Origin: Vanrija pseudolonga
Lineage: Eukaryota; Basidiomycota; Tremellomycetes; Trichosporonales; Trichosporonaceae
NCBI RefSeq assembly: GCF_020906515.1
Contig: NC_085854.1
Span: 1,178,001-1,242,000, forward strand
DNA: 64,000 nt
Reading direction: 5' to 3'
Below are positions 1 to 13,095 of this stretch, in pieces (positions within the stretch are counted from its first letter, which is position 1; each line of letters opens with the position of its first letter). The notes beneath the pieces are model-generated. The model did not search any database. It was not told where the DNA came from and worked only from the letters and a program-made list of their open reading frames with translations. The position numbers and the translations under genes were made by a program.

Positions 1-2045
1 TGGAGTGAGAAGTGGAGCGGAGTTCGGGGCAAAGTTTTGACATTGTGGGCCAAATTCAATCAAGGGGTTCATTCAGGCTGTCAAGAACGAGGCAGATCGT
101 GACTGGATTAATGCGACCGACGACCTTGTGCACAAGGGACCTGCAGCACGGCCAATTTGTCGCCTTGGCACCGCCACCCACAGATCGGGTGAGATTGGGC
201 ACTCACAAAACAGCCCAGTGCCCACAATCTCCCGCCGATCAATAACGACGTCAGTCAGCATTTTGCCTGCTTTCTCAAACAGTTCCATCGGAGAAGCCTT
301 ATTCTCAATGGTATTCTTTCAACAGAAAAACAGTCTCCTTTCCTCTATAGCACATGGGCGTCCGTTGCAGCAAAAGAGTAAATGGTTGGTTGGCTAGAAC
401 TTGATCGCTGATGCTGCCGCGAGAGGTTGAGGAACCAGGGATCCTCACACTGGCATGCTCCAGTTAGGAGGTAGAAGCGCCAACCGTCTCTGTAGCATTG
501 AGCTCAGTGTGGGGGCATGTCAGTCAGGGGGCGCAGTGAAGTTGTTGTGAAAGCGGTCGGTGAGGAGATAGTAGCAGGCATGGAATGTTGTCTGCTCGAC
601 TAGGCTCCCCACGAGTGGCCACTGATGCGTCCTCGCACAGCGTCGACTCAATCCTGTGACAAGGTGTCTCTTAGCCCCCCGACGACCCAACCACATGCGT
701 TGTGGCTACGTCGGCAGTATCAACTATTTGACAGTATGACGAGGATGGGGTTCCGGAGTGGAACGGCTAGCCGCTGCCTGTACCCTGTCTCTCCTTCAGA
801 GCGATGTGCTCTGGGTATTCGAATGTACTGGTTGTCTGTGCATTGACAGGGAAGCACGGAGAATATGGATTGTGGATGAGAATGACGGTCGCCAGGTGAC
901 TGGCTACTTGGCTATCTTCGGCCAACATCTTCGTGCAGGTTTGCCATCGAGATCCCTCAAGCACCGCAACAAAGGGACCACCGGCGCGGATTTGCGATGG
1001 TCAGAGTCTGTGAAGCGAACCCTTCCCTCTTAATCTGCTTGCTGCAGGATCCCGTGGCAGGCAGGTGACCGCAAGCCAGCTGCAAATGTGAACCTCCGTC
1101 TCAGTGCTGTTCATGTACCTTTCTCAATCACTGGAAGTTAAGGGATCGCTGGCGTTCAGTTCGTCGTTGAGCAATACAGCATCAAGGGTCCATCGATGGC
1201 CAACGCTTCTGTCGTCCTACCGGGCGCACCTCCCCCTTGACCTTAAGGCCTAAAGTCATTTGGAGAAGGCTGCACCTGTTGGTCGTAGGGAACATCAAGA
1301 GTAAGCCAAATCAGTTTCAAATCCGGTGTGGACCTCATTGGACGCCTCCGGAGTGACGACAGGTAGCTACGGATGGGACGTAGAGAGCGTAAGGCAAGAG
1401 AAGTGGCACGCGGTTGAACATCGGCTTCTCTTATTTCTGTGTCTCTTCGCCACAGACGCTGGGACACGCTTGATGTCATCCTTGCGAGGGACATCCAGGT
1501 GTTGGGGCCACAAACTCACGGGTGCCCTGGGCGGCACACTGGGGCACTGTTCGTTCGCTGCGTTACTTTCTACGTAGCCATTCTGATAAGTTGTAGAAGA
1601 ATGGCCACGTCCCAAGGGCCCCTACGTGTTAGCTAGTGGCCATCTTCAACATCCATGAGTGTTCATGTTCTGGTTCAGATCCTCTCCTTCCTTGACATGA
1701 CGTCTCCTTGTGCTGCCTTGGCTCTAGGGCAGCGTCCTGTTCTTATGCCAGCGATTCACAAGAACGTCAGATAACTTACTGCGATGAACTTCACATCCCC
1801 CCCTTCGTCTCTTGGTGCACATGTCCTTCAAGCAAGGAGCTTGAAACTGTCTCTGTGCCGGTTCCGTCCCATCCCACACATGCAGTGTCCGTTGCCACAA
1901 GTGTTTTCAGGCACCGGAGCCCCACAGACGAAGTCACGTGATTTTGTAATTTCCGGTCCTTGTTGAGTTTTGACCGCGCGGTGGGTTTCACTCATTTTGA
2001 TCATCTACTCACCATCAACGTCCTCGCAGTACATCACAGGCAGCC
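1..2045. other. Unassigned region; possible 3' end of an unseen gene at its left edge
   Basis: No gene could be assigned in these two kilobases. On the plus strand a frame from about 50 to 160 reads like real protein, with an acidic amphipathic stretch (KNEADRDWINATDDLVHKG). It is preceded by a stop and would need a splice acceptor nearby, so it may be the last exon of a gene lying to the left. A competing minus-strand frame (288 down to about 200) ends at a GT donor-like site. Everything from about 400 to 1900 holds only short, unconvincing frames. A palindromic CACGTG box at 1935-1940, about 105 bp before the UTP18 start, is probably part of the UTP18 promoter. Confidence 0.3.
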
Positions 2046-3927
2046 ATGCCGTCGACTTTGGGATCACGACGAAGAAAGCATGCTTCTGAGAGTGCGCCTT
2101 CTAAGCACCGTAGACGGAACGAGGAGGACGAGGAGCGGGACCTAGAGTCACGGCTCTTCGGTTCCCGCAAGCCTAAGCGCGAGGCTGTACTGGATGACGC
2201 CTTGTCCTCCGACGACGAAGAGACAGGGCTGGGATGGATGCAAGACAGCGAGGTGAGAGCATTGTATTCTGTGGCTGCTGATGTGGATAGCTGTTCACTG
2301 TCGATCTTCCTGGCGCTGGCAATGGTGATGTGTCCGAAGACGACCTAGAGCCTACCATCGAGCTCCCAGAAATCGACGCAGCACCCTCTGCAGCAGCGAA
2401 GAGGACAGCCAGCGTGTGGAGCGATCCTGCTGATGACACCATTGTCGTGTCGCTTCATGAAAACAAGAGGCTTCGGAAGCTCAAGAAGAACGCGACGAAT
2501 GCTGGGGAGAAGACGGACGGCAAGGAGCTGCAGGCGAGGTTACGAGCGCAGTAGGTTGAGGAATGTGGTCAACGTTTGACACCTCAGGTTCGAGCAACTC
2601 CACCCCAAGCCTGAGTGGGCGTCCCGAAGGCTGGAAGGATCCGCCCCGTCCATCCACCGGCTCCTCAACTCTACCACTTCCCTGATCGCGCAGCCCGAGT
2701 CGACACGGTCCCCTCTCCAGCCCGGTTTCCTGGATATCCAGAGGCTTCGTAATGCCAATGAGCAGAACCCGACGACTGGCAAGAAGCAGGCATCAAACGC
2801 TGGCTTTGGCGTAGTGGACCTCGCATGGCACCCATCACCACGCGTTCCAGTCCTCGCGGTCGCAGGTGGTGATAGGCGGGTTCGATTCTTCAATGTGAGT
2901 TGGCGTTTGGACCAAAGCAAGGCTTTTGCGCTTACTTCCTGCAGATCGATGGCCATACAAATGCCCCCTTGTTGACACTCAACATTCCCTCGCTGCCGCT
3001 CAAAAGGTCGACGTTCCACCCGTCGGGATCATCAGTTCTACTGGCCGGCTCACGCCCATTCTACTACACGTACGACTTGGCGGCGCAGGCCTGCATTCGC
3101 TCTCCGCGGAACTTGTTCGGCTCCTCGCCCACCCCTTCGAGCCCCCAGTCTCTTGACCGCCATGCTTTCTCGCCAGACGGTAGCTTGCTGGCAGTGGCCG
3201 GTAGGCGTGGCTGTGTAAGCGTGGTGGAGTGGGGCAGCGGCGGCAGCAATGGTGTTGTCGTTGCGGAATTGCGCAGCGGCCGTGGAGGGACCGTTGCTGA
3301 TTTGACCTGGAGCGACGATGGTTCGCAACTGAACGTCTTGGGGGGTGCCAATGGCGACGAGGTCGAGGTGTGGGACATTGCCGAGCGCAGCGTCCTTCGC
3401 CAATGGAAAGATGACCGAGCCTATGGTGGTCTTGTCATGCGCAATAGCAACGCATACACGGCGATCGGGTACGTTTTGACTCCAGGGATCGAACATACAA
3501 CGTGGCTGACTTAGCTTGCAGCTCCAGCACTGGTATCGTCAACCTTTACCGAAACGCAGCATTGGCCGGCGATACCAAGCAGGCAAATGCTGTAGAGCCA
3601 TTCAAGTCACTGGAGCATTTGACCACTCCCATCAGCTCGATTGCTTTCCACCCCTCAGACGAGATTGTCGCCTCGGCCAGCGGCTCGAAGACTGATATGC
3701 TGAAACTTGTAAGTAGCCTGGATGGCTTGGTACGCTCGCTTGAAGCTGACGCGGTGCAGTACCACCTTCCCTCCGGCGCCGCCTTCTCCAACTGGCCCAC
3801 ATCCTCGACACCACTGGGTCGCGTCAACACTGTCAAATTCTCCCCTGGTGGAGAGTACTTGACGACAGGCAACACCAGGGGCGCCGTACTGTTGTGGAGC
3901 CTGAAGCATTATGCTGTAGATCAATAG
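2046..3927 (+). CDS. UTP18: UTP18-like WD40 protein of the U3 snoRNP (small-subunit processome)
   Basis: The product is a WD40-repeat protein of the nucleolar small-subunit processome, which with U3 snoRNA cleaves pre-rRNA to release 18S rRNA. Six exons can be followed: 2046-2252, 2291-2550, 2588-2894, 2945-3468, 3522-3708 and 3760-3927, all joined in frame by GT-AG introns of 37-53 nt. The N-terminus is basic and acidic by turns (RRRKH, EEDEERD), as in Utp18. Then come EQLHPKPEWASRR and the WD40 part with VDLAWHPSPRVPVLAVAGGD, RVRFFNIDGHTNAPL and, near the end, NWPTSSTPLGRVNTVKFSPGG, the classical Utp18 C-terminal signature. The gene converges on the acyl-CoA dehydrogenase gene. Identification rests on recognised family motifs; exon boundaries are read directly. 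Confidence 0.92.
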
Positions 3928-4322
3928 TTAGGGCGATGGGGTAGCATGTCACTTCCTAGAGTCCAGTGACGCACGAGAGGGGACAAGGTGGGAGGCCCTG
4001 GTTGCTTCCCAAGGACCTGGCACCTAACTAGCCTGACTGACTCCACTTCGCTTCGATGGGCTGAGCACTCCTCGTTATTATATACTTATGCGCTTCTTTC
4101 GCTGCTGGTCCTGGCCGTGGACGCTTAATGGACGCTTAAGAGTGACCGTGGACGCTTAAGAGTAACTGCGCTGGAGGGCCAGTCACACAACACGAGGCAC
4201 AAACTACTCGTTGCAGCAGGTACATCTCGTCATCATTCGGTGCAACACAAGGCTGGGTGCTTTGCCCATAGCTTTCGCCCATAGCTGTTGCTTTCCTACT
4301 GTCTGCGGCTATCCTATCCCAT
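3928..4322. other. Convergent 3' intergenic region with short repeats
   Basis: Stretch between the stops of UTP18 and the acyl-CoA dehydrogenase gene, with no coding frame of note. It holds three copies of GGACGCTTAA (see repeat entry) and two of GCCCATAGCT near 4265-4287. It most likely carries both 3' UTRs. Confidence 0.5.
4119..4160. repeat. Three direct copies of GGACGCTTAA
   Basis: Copies lie at 4119-4128, 4130-4139 and 4150-4159; the last two share the longer form GGACGCTTAAGAGT. They sit in the 3' intergenic space between two convergent genes. Confidence 0.85.
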
Positions 4323-6412
4323 TTAAGCGGGGTAGATGGTGGGAAGGGTGCGCGAGATAATGAGACGCTGGATTTGCGAGGTACCCTCGTCTACGACTGT
4401 GTCAGCTCTCGCCCGGTAAAGCAGAATTGGCAGTCTCACAAAGCTCAAAGATCTTGGCATCACTGCGAGAAGGTGAGGTGTCAGTGTGGTATTCGTCGCC
4501 CATGCAGGCAACTCACCGGTACAGCTTCTCCAATGGCATCTCAGTGTTGAAACCGATGCCACCCAGCACTGAATCGTTAGCATGACCAGGCGACCAAAAG
4601 TGGGCATACCCTGGACTCCGAGGTTGGCATTCTCAACGGCAGCGCGACTGGCGAAAGTCTTGGCAATCGACGCATGGAACGCTGGTGATTGATCAGCGAA
4701 GGGTTCAGATCATACTGCCACGTACTGTTGCGCTCTCCGGCATCCTTGGCCCAGGCGGAGCGCCAAACCAGGTTGCGGGCAGCCTCGGCGTTGATGGCCA
4801 TGTCAGCAAGCATGAAGCCAACACCCTGGTGGTTGATGATGGGCTGGCCCATGGTCTTCGTCATCAGCGTTTTGCTTAGAAGCTTGACACACGATCACTC
4901 CTCACCTTGCGCTCCTGGGCGTACTTGGTTGCCTCCTCCAGGGCCCTCTGAGCCACACCAACAGCACCGGCGGCGACGAGGGGGCGAGTGATGTCAAAGG
5001 CCTTCATGGCAACTTCATGTTAGCTTGACGTCCACATCGCCACACCGTACTCTTGAATCCCTCTCCAGGCTTGCCGACAATGTTCTCCTCGCCGACAACG
5101 ACATCGTTGAAGGTGACCATTCGCGTGTCAGAGCAGCGCTGACCTATTCAACTGGTTAATCACAAGTCCTCGCAGGCAATTGAAGGGTGCACTCACCCAT
5201 GTTGATCTCCTTCTTGCCGCGCACAATGCCCTCGGTGTCACCCTCCACAACAAAGCCGGTCATGCTCTTTGAAGGATGGGCAGTAGGGTCCGTGACAGCG
5301 AGGACAAACTGGAAGAGTTTAATGTCGGCGCATGGCAAAGAATCCGCTAGAACTCACGAACCAGTTGGCATGGCCAGAGTTGGTGCTGTGATTGAGGTTT
5401 AGTCGTGGCGGTACCACACTACCCGAGGAAGGGCACTCACATCCTGGGCCGTCAGATTTGTCTTCGTCCTCATAAACAAGATTCTTCCAGAACTCACCAC
5501 ATCTTCGTGCCGTTGATGACCCACTTGTCACCAACCTTAGTAGCCTTCGTCTTAATGCCAGCAACATCAGAACCGGCGCCGGGCTCGGTCTGCGGCAGTG
5601 CTTAGCAGGCTGTGCTTTTGGGCCCCAATCGACTCACGACAGCATAGGAGGCAACAAGGGGCTCCTCAGTCATACGGCCAAGGAACTTGCTCTTGATCTC
5701 ATGGGAGGCTGCGACAATAAGAGGCGCCTCGGCCAGACCGTTGGCTGTAAACGTTAGCTGGGTTCGGTCATACTCTCTGGCGTCTTACCTTCCATGGCAG
5801 TTCCGATGCCGGAGCAGCCAAACGCGACTGATTCGGAGATGATAGAGCACTCCAGGAGACCCAGCTCAGGGCCACCGTACTGTTCCCACTTAGCTCTGTG
5901 GAGGTTGGAAGCGCCTCACCTTCTCGGGCACGTGGGTGTTGAGGAGACCGAGGGAGTGGGCTTCCTTGATAAGAGGCCAAGGGTATTCCTACACATGTTA
6001 GTCGCGCCACACAGCACTTCAAGGCAGTGAAAGTAGACAGCGGGGTTTGCCATTGACTGACTCACCATGGTGCGGTCATACTCGGCGGCAACAGGGACAA
6101 CCTTCTCGCGACTGAAGGTGACGGCGAGCTCTGCCACGGTCAGTGATGGCGTTCCTCTCCACATCCATGGCGATCCGGCTGTGCCGTGAACGGTGACTTG
6201 CCCTGGATAGCCCGCTGATCATCATTGAGGGCAAAGCTGACAGCTGTGATGTTGTCAGATTGGGGTGATATATGCCGTTGGGAAACGGCGGAATGAGCCT
6301 GGGCTCTGGGAGACTTACGGCCCTGGGCCGATGGAGTAGCGTAGAGCCTGGTCGCGTTGGCCCTGGCGAGAGGGCGAAGAGCGACACGCTGCAGTCCGGT
6401 CTTGACCAACAT
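4323..6412 (-). CDS. Mitochondrial acyl-CoA dehydrogenase (medium-chain type)
   Basis: An FAD enzyme of mitochondrial fatty-acid beta-oxidation that makes trans-2-enoyl-CoA. The start at 6412 gives a mitochondrial presequence rich in Arg and Ala ([20 protein letters not shown]). About ten short introns break the gene. Recognisable pieces are [12 protein letters not shown] near the N-terminus, [13 protein letters not shown] (FAD/substrate loop), [59 protein letters not shown], and the active-site segment [16 protein letters not shown], whose Glu matches the catalytic base in the usual YEGTSQIQ motif. The mammalian Tyr before that Glu is Asp here, next to the last splice junction. ACADM-like is the best fit; short/branched-chain specificity cannot be excluded. 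It diverges from POL3. Confidence 0.9.
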
Positions 6413-6977
6413 GTTGAAATTCGAGAGTATGAGTGGTGGTTCTGGATATGGTCTCGAGTAGGGAGGGTTTGGAGGACGTTTTAACAACAAGGCTGGGTGG
6501 ATAGCAGGAAAAGTGGTGCCAACGCGATTGTTTCTCTGGTCGGGTATGCTCTATACGATTTCTAGCCGGCTTTCAGTCAGAGTGACGTATCATCAACAAG
6601 GATTAGACGGGCTCCATTTTTGTTTCCCTGGTCGCGTTCGGTTATTCGCGCCAGCTGGTGGTTGACCCTTACTGGAGCCAGCCAGCCAGGCCGACCTGCA
6701 CGCCCACTCGCATTCGCTCCCTTCCTTCCCTGTCGCTCACGATTCACCGGCGGCCCGGTGATGGATATGGGTGTTGGGTCAAGCGGGCCCCGGCAAGCGA
6801 GCCAAGTTGACACGTGGATTAGATCCCGCCTCTCATCCCAACACACATTCGCGAAAGTGGAGGTGCGAAGTCAGCTGACGCGACCTAACAAGACTTGGTC
6901 AACCTGCCCGATTGATTTCTTGTTCATCATTGACCTTGATCTGGGCTTTCCCACTTCAACCCCATCTTATCACAAAC
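6413..6977. promoter_or_regulatory. Divergent promoter region, acyl-CoA dehydrogenase / POL3
   Basis: 565 bp between two divergent starts with no convincing coding frame. A CACGTG box lies at 6811-6816. No other element could be named. Confidence 0.4.
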
Positions 6978-9900
6978 ATGGTTGAACCAATCCCCAAAAA
7001 GCGAAGATTGGGCAATGCAGGCCAGTCCCTCGAACCCCAACCAAGCTTCACCGACGTTCTGGAGCAACTGGAAGCCGAGGAAGATGCAAGTGGAGGTAAG
7101 TTGTCAGCCAGTGGCCACTGGTCTCTCCAGTCAGCTAACACTCGATTCCTTTTCTAGAGTCAATGGAAACCTCAAAGGCTTGGCCACGCCCCCCTCTCAA
7201 GCCTGTTGATCCTCGCAAAGACACCCTTGGTATGTGATCAGTCTGCCATCCATGAGGCCACAGCGCTCACAGTGACAAGTCTTTCAGCAGATCGAGGTTA
7301 CCGAGTCAACGCACATCAAGCATGGGACAACGTTGAGGCTGTTCGGTGTCACACGTGAAGGAAACTCTGTCTTGGCGCAGGTGTGGGGCTTTAAGCCGTA
7401 CTTTTACGTGGCCGCCCCCAGCGGCTTCCTCAGTCAAGACCTCGGCGCTCTCAAGGACACCCTCAATGTGAGTCGGGCATCCGTCCCAGAGGCAACACTG
7501 ATGCTGACTACCGATAGTCATCAGCAGCAACGATGACGCCCGTTGTTTCCAACTGCGTGATTGTCAATCGCAAGTCGCTGTGGGGCTACAAGGGTGACGA
7601 GTCTGTCCCGTTCATCAAGATTGTGTGCACGGAGCCGAAGGCCATCCCCAAGGTCAAAGATGAGTCCTACCGCCTGCGAATACCGTCATGAGACTCGGGC
7701 TGACATTACTTTACGTCTATTTGAGCGTGGACAGCTCGATTTCAATGGTCTGTTTCCTCAAGAAGTCATGACGTACGAGAGTAACATTGCCTACACCTTG
7801 CGTTTCATGATTGACACCAAGGTGGGTCATTTCTAAAGCAGCTTGTACTAACGCAGCGCAGCTCGTGGGTATGAACTGGGTGGAGGCTCCGGCAGGACGG
7901 TACGAGGTAGTACACGCCTCCGACAAACGGTCACATTGTCAATTGGAGGTCATTCTCAAGTTCGTCATGCTTCTTCCTCCGACCTGCTCCTAACCACAAC
8001 CCAGCTACCAAGACCTCGTGTCTCACGCTCCAGACGGAGAGTGGCTGAAAATCGCCCCTCTTCGCGTGCTGAGTTTCGATATCGAGTGTGCCGGTCGCAA
8101 AGGTATCTTTCCAGAGGCCCAAATCGATCCCGTCATCCAGATCGCATCAATGGTTACAAGGCATGGTATGTTTTCTCTCCTTGGGCTGAAATTCTGACTC
8201 TTGCAGGCGAGAACAAGCCATTCATCCGTAATGTCTTCACTCTGAATACATGCGCACATATTGTCGGTTCCCAAGTCCTCGAGTTCAAGGACGAGCGCGA
8301 CCTTCTTCTCGAATGGCAGCGGTTTGTTGAACAAGTGGATCCAGACCTTATCATTGGTTACAATATCGCAAACTTCGACTTGCCGTATCTTCTGGATCGT
8401 GCCAAAGCTCTGAAGGTTCCAAACTTTGCCTACCTCGGTCGGCTGCTAGGTGGGACAAGAGTCCTTTGGCGCATGCTGAAGCTACCCAGGTGTCAAGTCG
8501 GAGGTACGCGATACGCACTTCTCCTCCAAGGCCTTCGGTCAACGAGATTCCAAAGCCGTCAACATCGATGGCCGCCTGCAGATGGACATTCTTCAAGTTA
8601 TCCAGCGTGATCACAAGCTCCGCAGCTATACGCTCAACGCCGTCTGCGCTCAGTTCCTTCAAGAACAGAAGGAGGATGTCCACCACTCTATAATTACCGA
8701 GCTGCAAAATGGCACAGCAGATTCCCGTCGTCGTCTTGCAGTGTACTGTTTGAAGGTGAGTCTTGTAATCATGCGGAACTGACCTTGCGTTAGGACGCCT
8801 ATCTCCCCCAACGCCTGCTTGACAAACTCATGTTCCTTGTCAACTATACCGAACTTGCACGAGTGACAGGCATTCCTTTCAACGATGTTCTCACCCGTGG
8901 TCAGCAGATCCGTGTCATCTCGCAGCTCTATCGCAGTGCCGGTGATACAGGTTACCTGATCCCAGCCATGCGAAGCGAAGGCACAGACGAGCAGTACGAA
9001 GGAGCAACTGTCATTGAGCCGAACAAGGGGTTTTATGACGCTCCTATCGCGACCCTCGATTTCGCGTCTCTTTACCCTTCCATCATGATGGCCCATAATC
9101 TCTGCTACACGTCCCTGCTCGACAAGGCGACGATCGAGCGTCTGAGACTAGTCGAGGGCGAGGACTATGTTCAGACACCAAACAACGGTTAGTGAGCGTC
9201 AAATTTGCACTGCTAACTGTCCTTCAGACTTCTTTGTCACTTCGAAGAAGCGAAAGGGCCTTCTGCCTCACATTCTTGAGAACTTGCTGTCCGCGCGTAA
9301 GCGTGCGAAAGCAGATCTCAAGGTCGAGAAGGATCCGTTCAAGAAGGCAGTGTTGGATGGCCGACAGTTGGCGTTGAAGGCAGGTTGTCCAGTGCGGCTC
9401 CCAAGCTAACGTAGCTCAGATCAGTGCAAACTCAGTGTACGGCTTCACAGGTGCCACCGTCGGCAAGCTGCCTTGCCTTGCCATCTCGACCTCAGTCACT
9501 GCGTATGGCCGCCAAATGATCGAGTTCACGAAGCGAGAGGTGGAGACCGAGTATGCTATCAAGAATGGCTATGATCATGACGCCAAGGTCATCTACGGCG
9601 ACACGGACTCGGTCATGGTGAAGTTTGGGTGTCCAGACCTGCCCACGGCAATGCGGCTAGGTACGTGGTGGACGTGGCCATTAGACCGGACACTTCATCG
9701 CTAACGTGATCATAGGGGCCGAAGCGGCTGAGCTTGTGTCAGCGAAGTTTAAGAAACCCATCAAGCTGGAGTTCGAGAAGGTCTACTTCCCATATCTCCT
9801 TATCTCCAAGAAGCGCTACGCTGGACTCTACTGGACTCGGCCGGAGAAGTTTGACAAGATGGATACGAAAGGCATTGAAGTGAGCAGAACAAAAAGCAAA

Positions 9901-11100
9901 GCAGCCACTGATCCCAAAGACTGTCCGTCGTGACAATTGCCGCCTTGTGTCGACGATGATTGGCACCTGCCTGGATAAGATGTTGATCGAACGAGACGTA
10001 AAGGGCGCCGAAGAGTGAGCAGGAGCGCGTCCTCCGGACCTTGCTAAAGATCGCAGCTACGTCAAGCAGACCATCGCGGATCTGCTGCAGAATAAGATTG
10101 ACATGTCGCAACTGGTTATCACCAAGGCTTTGGCCAAGACAGGTGCGCTGATTCTGTTGTTGAACGCTTGTCGAATATTCTAACCGCCCCTCCACCAGAC
10201 TATGCGGGCAAACAAGCACACGTCGAATTGGCAGAGAGGATGAAGAAGCGTGATGCTGGTGAGTTGAACGCAGCTGGATGGGATCTAACGCCCAGGATCT
10301 GCCCCTTCTCTTGGTGACCGTGTGGCATATGTCATTGTCAAAGGAATCAAAGGTATGGCGGAACAACTCAACCGTCTAGCTGCTCAAACTAACATACCAG
10401 GCGCCGCTGCATACGAGAAGTCTGAAGACCCACTGTATGTGCTCGAGCACAACGTTCCCATCGACACGAGGTACTACTTGGAGAATCAGTTGGCCAAGCC
10501 TCTGATGCGTATCTTCGAACCGATTTTGGGCGAGAAGGCCAACAGTCTCCGTAAGTTGTAAGGGGGATTCTACTTGCTAACGGCGGCAGTTGCTGGTGAC
10601 CACACTCGCAGTATCCAGATTGCGACACCCACTGTTGGCGGTCTGATGAAGTTTGCGGTGAAGACCGTGACTTGCATCGGGTGCCGTACCCCTCTGAAGA
10701 AGGCGAACAACGGTGAGAGCAGAATTCCCATAATGTTGCTGATCGGTTTAGAACGAGCAGTGTGCGTCAACTGCCGCCCACAGCTTGCCGAGTTGTACCA
10801 AAAACAGGTTCGTGGTAATCTCTCACGGCGCAAGCCACGCTAACTCGCGTTAAGGTGTCTTCAACCTCGGCGCTCCAGGTCGATTTTGCGCGCCTGTGGA
10901 CTCAGTGCCAGAGGTGTCAAGGGTCATTGCACCAGGTGAGTGCATTCATTCCCTCGGTGATCACGCTTAGGCTCACAACCCAGGATGTGATCTGCACGTC
11001 GGCGGACTGCCCAATCTATTACCGTCGGACTGCCAGGCAAAAGGAGGTCACAGCGGCAGTTGCCCAGCTAGATCGGTTCGGCGAAGAGCTTGTGTGGTGA
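6978..11100 (+). CDS. POL3: DNA polymerase delta catalytic subunit
   Basis: Family B replicative polymerase with proofreading, the lagging-strand enzyme working with PCNA. The start at 6978 gives [12 protein letters not shown], a basic nuclear-signal-like N-terminus. Motifs in order: N-terminal domain ([20 protein letters not shown]); exonuclease motif [10 protein letters not shown]; motif [17 protein letters not shown]; motif [16 protein letters not shown]; polymerase motif [18 protein letters not shown]; motif [18 protein letters not shown]; motif [11 protein letters not shown]. The C-terminal zinc and iron-sulfur modules follow: CIGCRTPL with VCVNC (CysA), then CQRC with CTSADC (CysB). All catalytic acids are present. 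The gene is broken by many introns of about 40-60 nt, so no single frame covers it. It converges on SEN54 with 167 bp between stops. Confidence 0.97.
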
Positions 11101-11267
11101 ATGGTACAGGGATTCTTTGCGAGGCACAAAGCGTGCCCCTGGTGAACACGCTCGCGAGCGGGCTATGTAGATTCTGTTCATGAAGAGCGCATGCATGTGA
11201 CACATATGATGATACTTGAAGAGGCTGACTGATGATTGCCAGGTGACGGTGTCGTGCATACATAGTT

Positions 11268-13095
11268 TCAAACCATGGGATAGTTCTCGAAGCCCGTTCG
11301 TCCAAAGCGGACCCATCCAGTGTTACCCGAGTCATTGACCGCAACGATTAGGCCTCGGTCACCGTTGCGCATTGCGTGCATGGCGTTGCCTTGTGGACTT
11401 GATGGCGCCGCCTTCCACCAGCACACCCAGCCTAGCCACTGCTGGAATCGAGACTGGGCGGAAGGCTGGGGAGTAGAGCGAGGGGCCGGGCGGTTTGCGT
11501 ACTGGGGGCCGACACGTTTAGGTTGCGTCGTTGGCTCGTCGGGCAGCAGGTCGAAGACTTCGCTGAGCTGGGTCAGAGTGGGTAGCGGGGTGTCTCGTGA
11601 CCTGGACAAGTGGTGTCAGCAGCCAGACATGGCGACGATTCTCCCGCCTCACTCGACGACAGCCAGGATGTAGTCTGGTTTCTGCTTGGCCAAACCCTCG
11701 GCACTGCCGCGGTCCCACTTTGCCTTGCTCCACGCTGTGACGGGTTTCCAAACGTGGAAGAAGGGCAAGTATGGGTTGCGCTCGAGAGCATCATAGATGG
11801 AGGTGGCCGGGCCAGATGAGATTGGCGGGGGAGTGGGGTTGCTGTGGCCGCTTGGAATGAATCGCAGCTCAGAGTAAATTGACCCTTCCTATCAGCGAGG
11901 TCTCAAAGCGCTCTGCTCACCGTAAGAGTCCCCAGACCACGAGCGAAGGGCAGTTCCTCTGAGTGGATTGTTCCAGAGGGACTTGACCCCGAGTCCGACG
12001 CTCGAAAGACGCCGTAACGAGACCTTCAGCTTGCCCAACAACCGAGAAAAGAGGGCCTTCAGGCCATCGTATGCCGACCGCAGTAGAGCTAGGACGGACC
12101 CCGTGAACGATAGCCTTGGCGGCTCCTGTTGAGGAAGGAAGTGCTCGGGGATGAATGCGCGTGTCCGCTGAACGGTGTATCCGAGACGCTTGAGCACGGT
12201 ATACGCCTAGTTGTTCAACATCAGCCTGTGCACTCGCCTAGGTGACAAACATACCTGATATCGCTGCCATGTCAGGGCCTCCTTGCCCATGAACGCCCCA
12301 AACACCTCCATAACGCTCATCTCCACGGCGCCTTTGACTCCAAACTCTTTGTCACACCATTCTCCAACGCCTTGCTGCCTGTCTTCCTCCGTCTCTGGGT
12401 CACGGCCATTCCAAATCTGGAGGGTTCCTCTCTCGGCCATGTACATGGCTTCCTCTGGGAGCAACTCAACTCGGGATACCGTCTTGGTGTGCTCGCCTTG
12501 CGTGACAGAACGTCGAACTGTGATGCCCACAGAGTCCAAGACGTGTCCTCGGGATACAATGAGCTGAGGGAAGGGTGACGAGGGTGTGACGACCGCATGC
12601 GACAGCGACTTGCTGAGCGGGAGTGAGCACGTTGACGGCGGCATGTGGAGGAGGATCGCTCACCTTGCAGCTCCACGGACCCCTTGTAGCGCGTCGAAAA
12701 GAGCCTGCCGACTATTCTGAAGCATCATCTCTTGCAGGTTGACCGTAGCCTCTAGAGGTTCAAAGTCCTTCTCCCCTCGCTTCGGGATTGTGATTTTGGT
12801 TCTTGCAGTCTCCAGGCCGTCCAGTAACTCTGAAGGGAGTCTTTGGATTTTGCTGTGGGAGAAGCCGTCAGATGTGATCTCTTCATGTGGTACGACCATC
12901 TACTCACTCGGAAAAGCTCTGGATGAATGCGACGTCCATGCGCTGGTCATCGTCCTCATCCTCTTCTTCCTGGGGCTGTGATGGTGCTGGAGTAGCTGGT
13001 TTCTTGGGACCTGGAGTGGATGGCTTGGATCCAGGCCGACTGCTACCACCTTCGGACAGCTTGGGCGTTCTGGGGGGAGTAGAAACCCCAGACAT
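11268..13095 (-). CDS. SEN54: tRNA-splicing endonuclease subunit Sen54
   Basis: Structural subunit of the heterotetrameric tRNA-splicing endonuclease that cuts introns out of pre-tRNAs. The start at 13095 gives MSGVSTPPRTPKLSEGG, followed by an acidic tract (EEEDEDDD). The family signature lies in the third quarter: RVELLPEEAMYMAERGTLQI, then MEVFGAFMGKEALTWQRYQ joined by splicing to YTVLKRLGYTVQRTRAF, which is the conserved Sen54 N-terminal domain. The product ends in SGNTGWVRFGRTGFENYPMV, resembling the Sen54 C-terminus that packs against the Sen2 partner. Several short introns occur. The start lies 276 bp after the stop of the GT90 gene on the same strand, so the two are transcribed in tandem. 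Confidence 0.9.
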
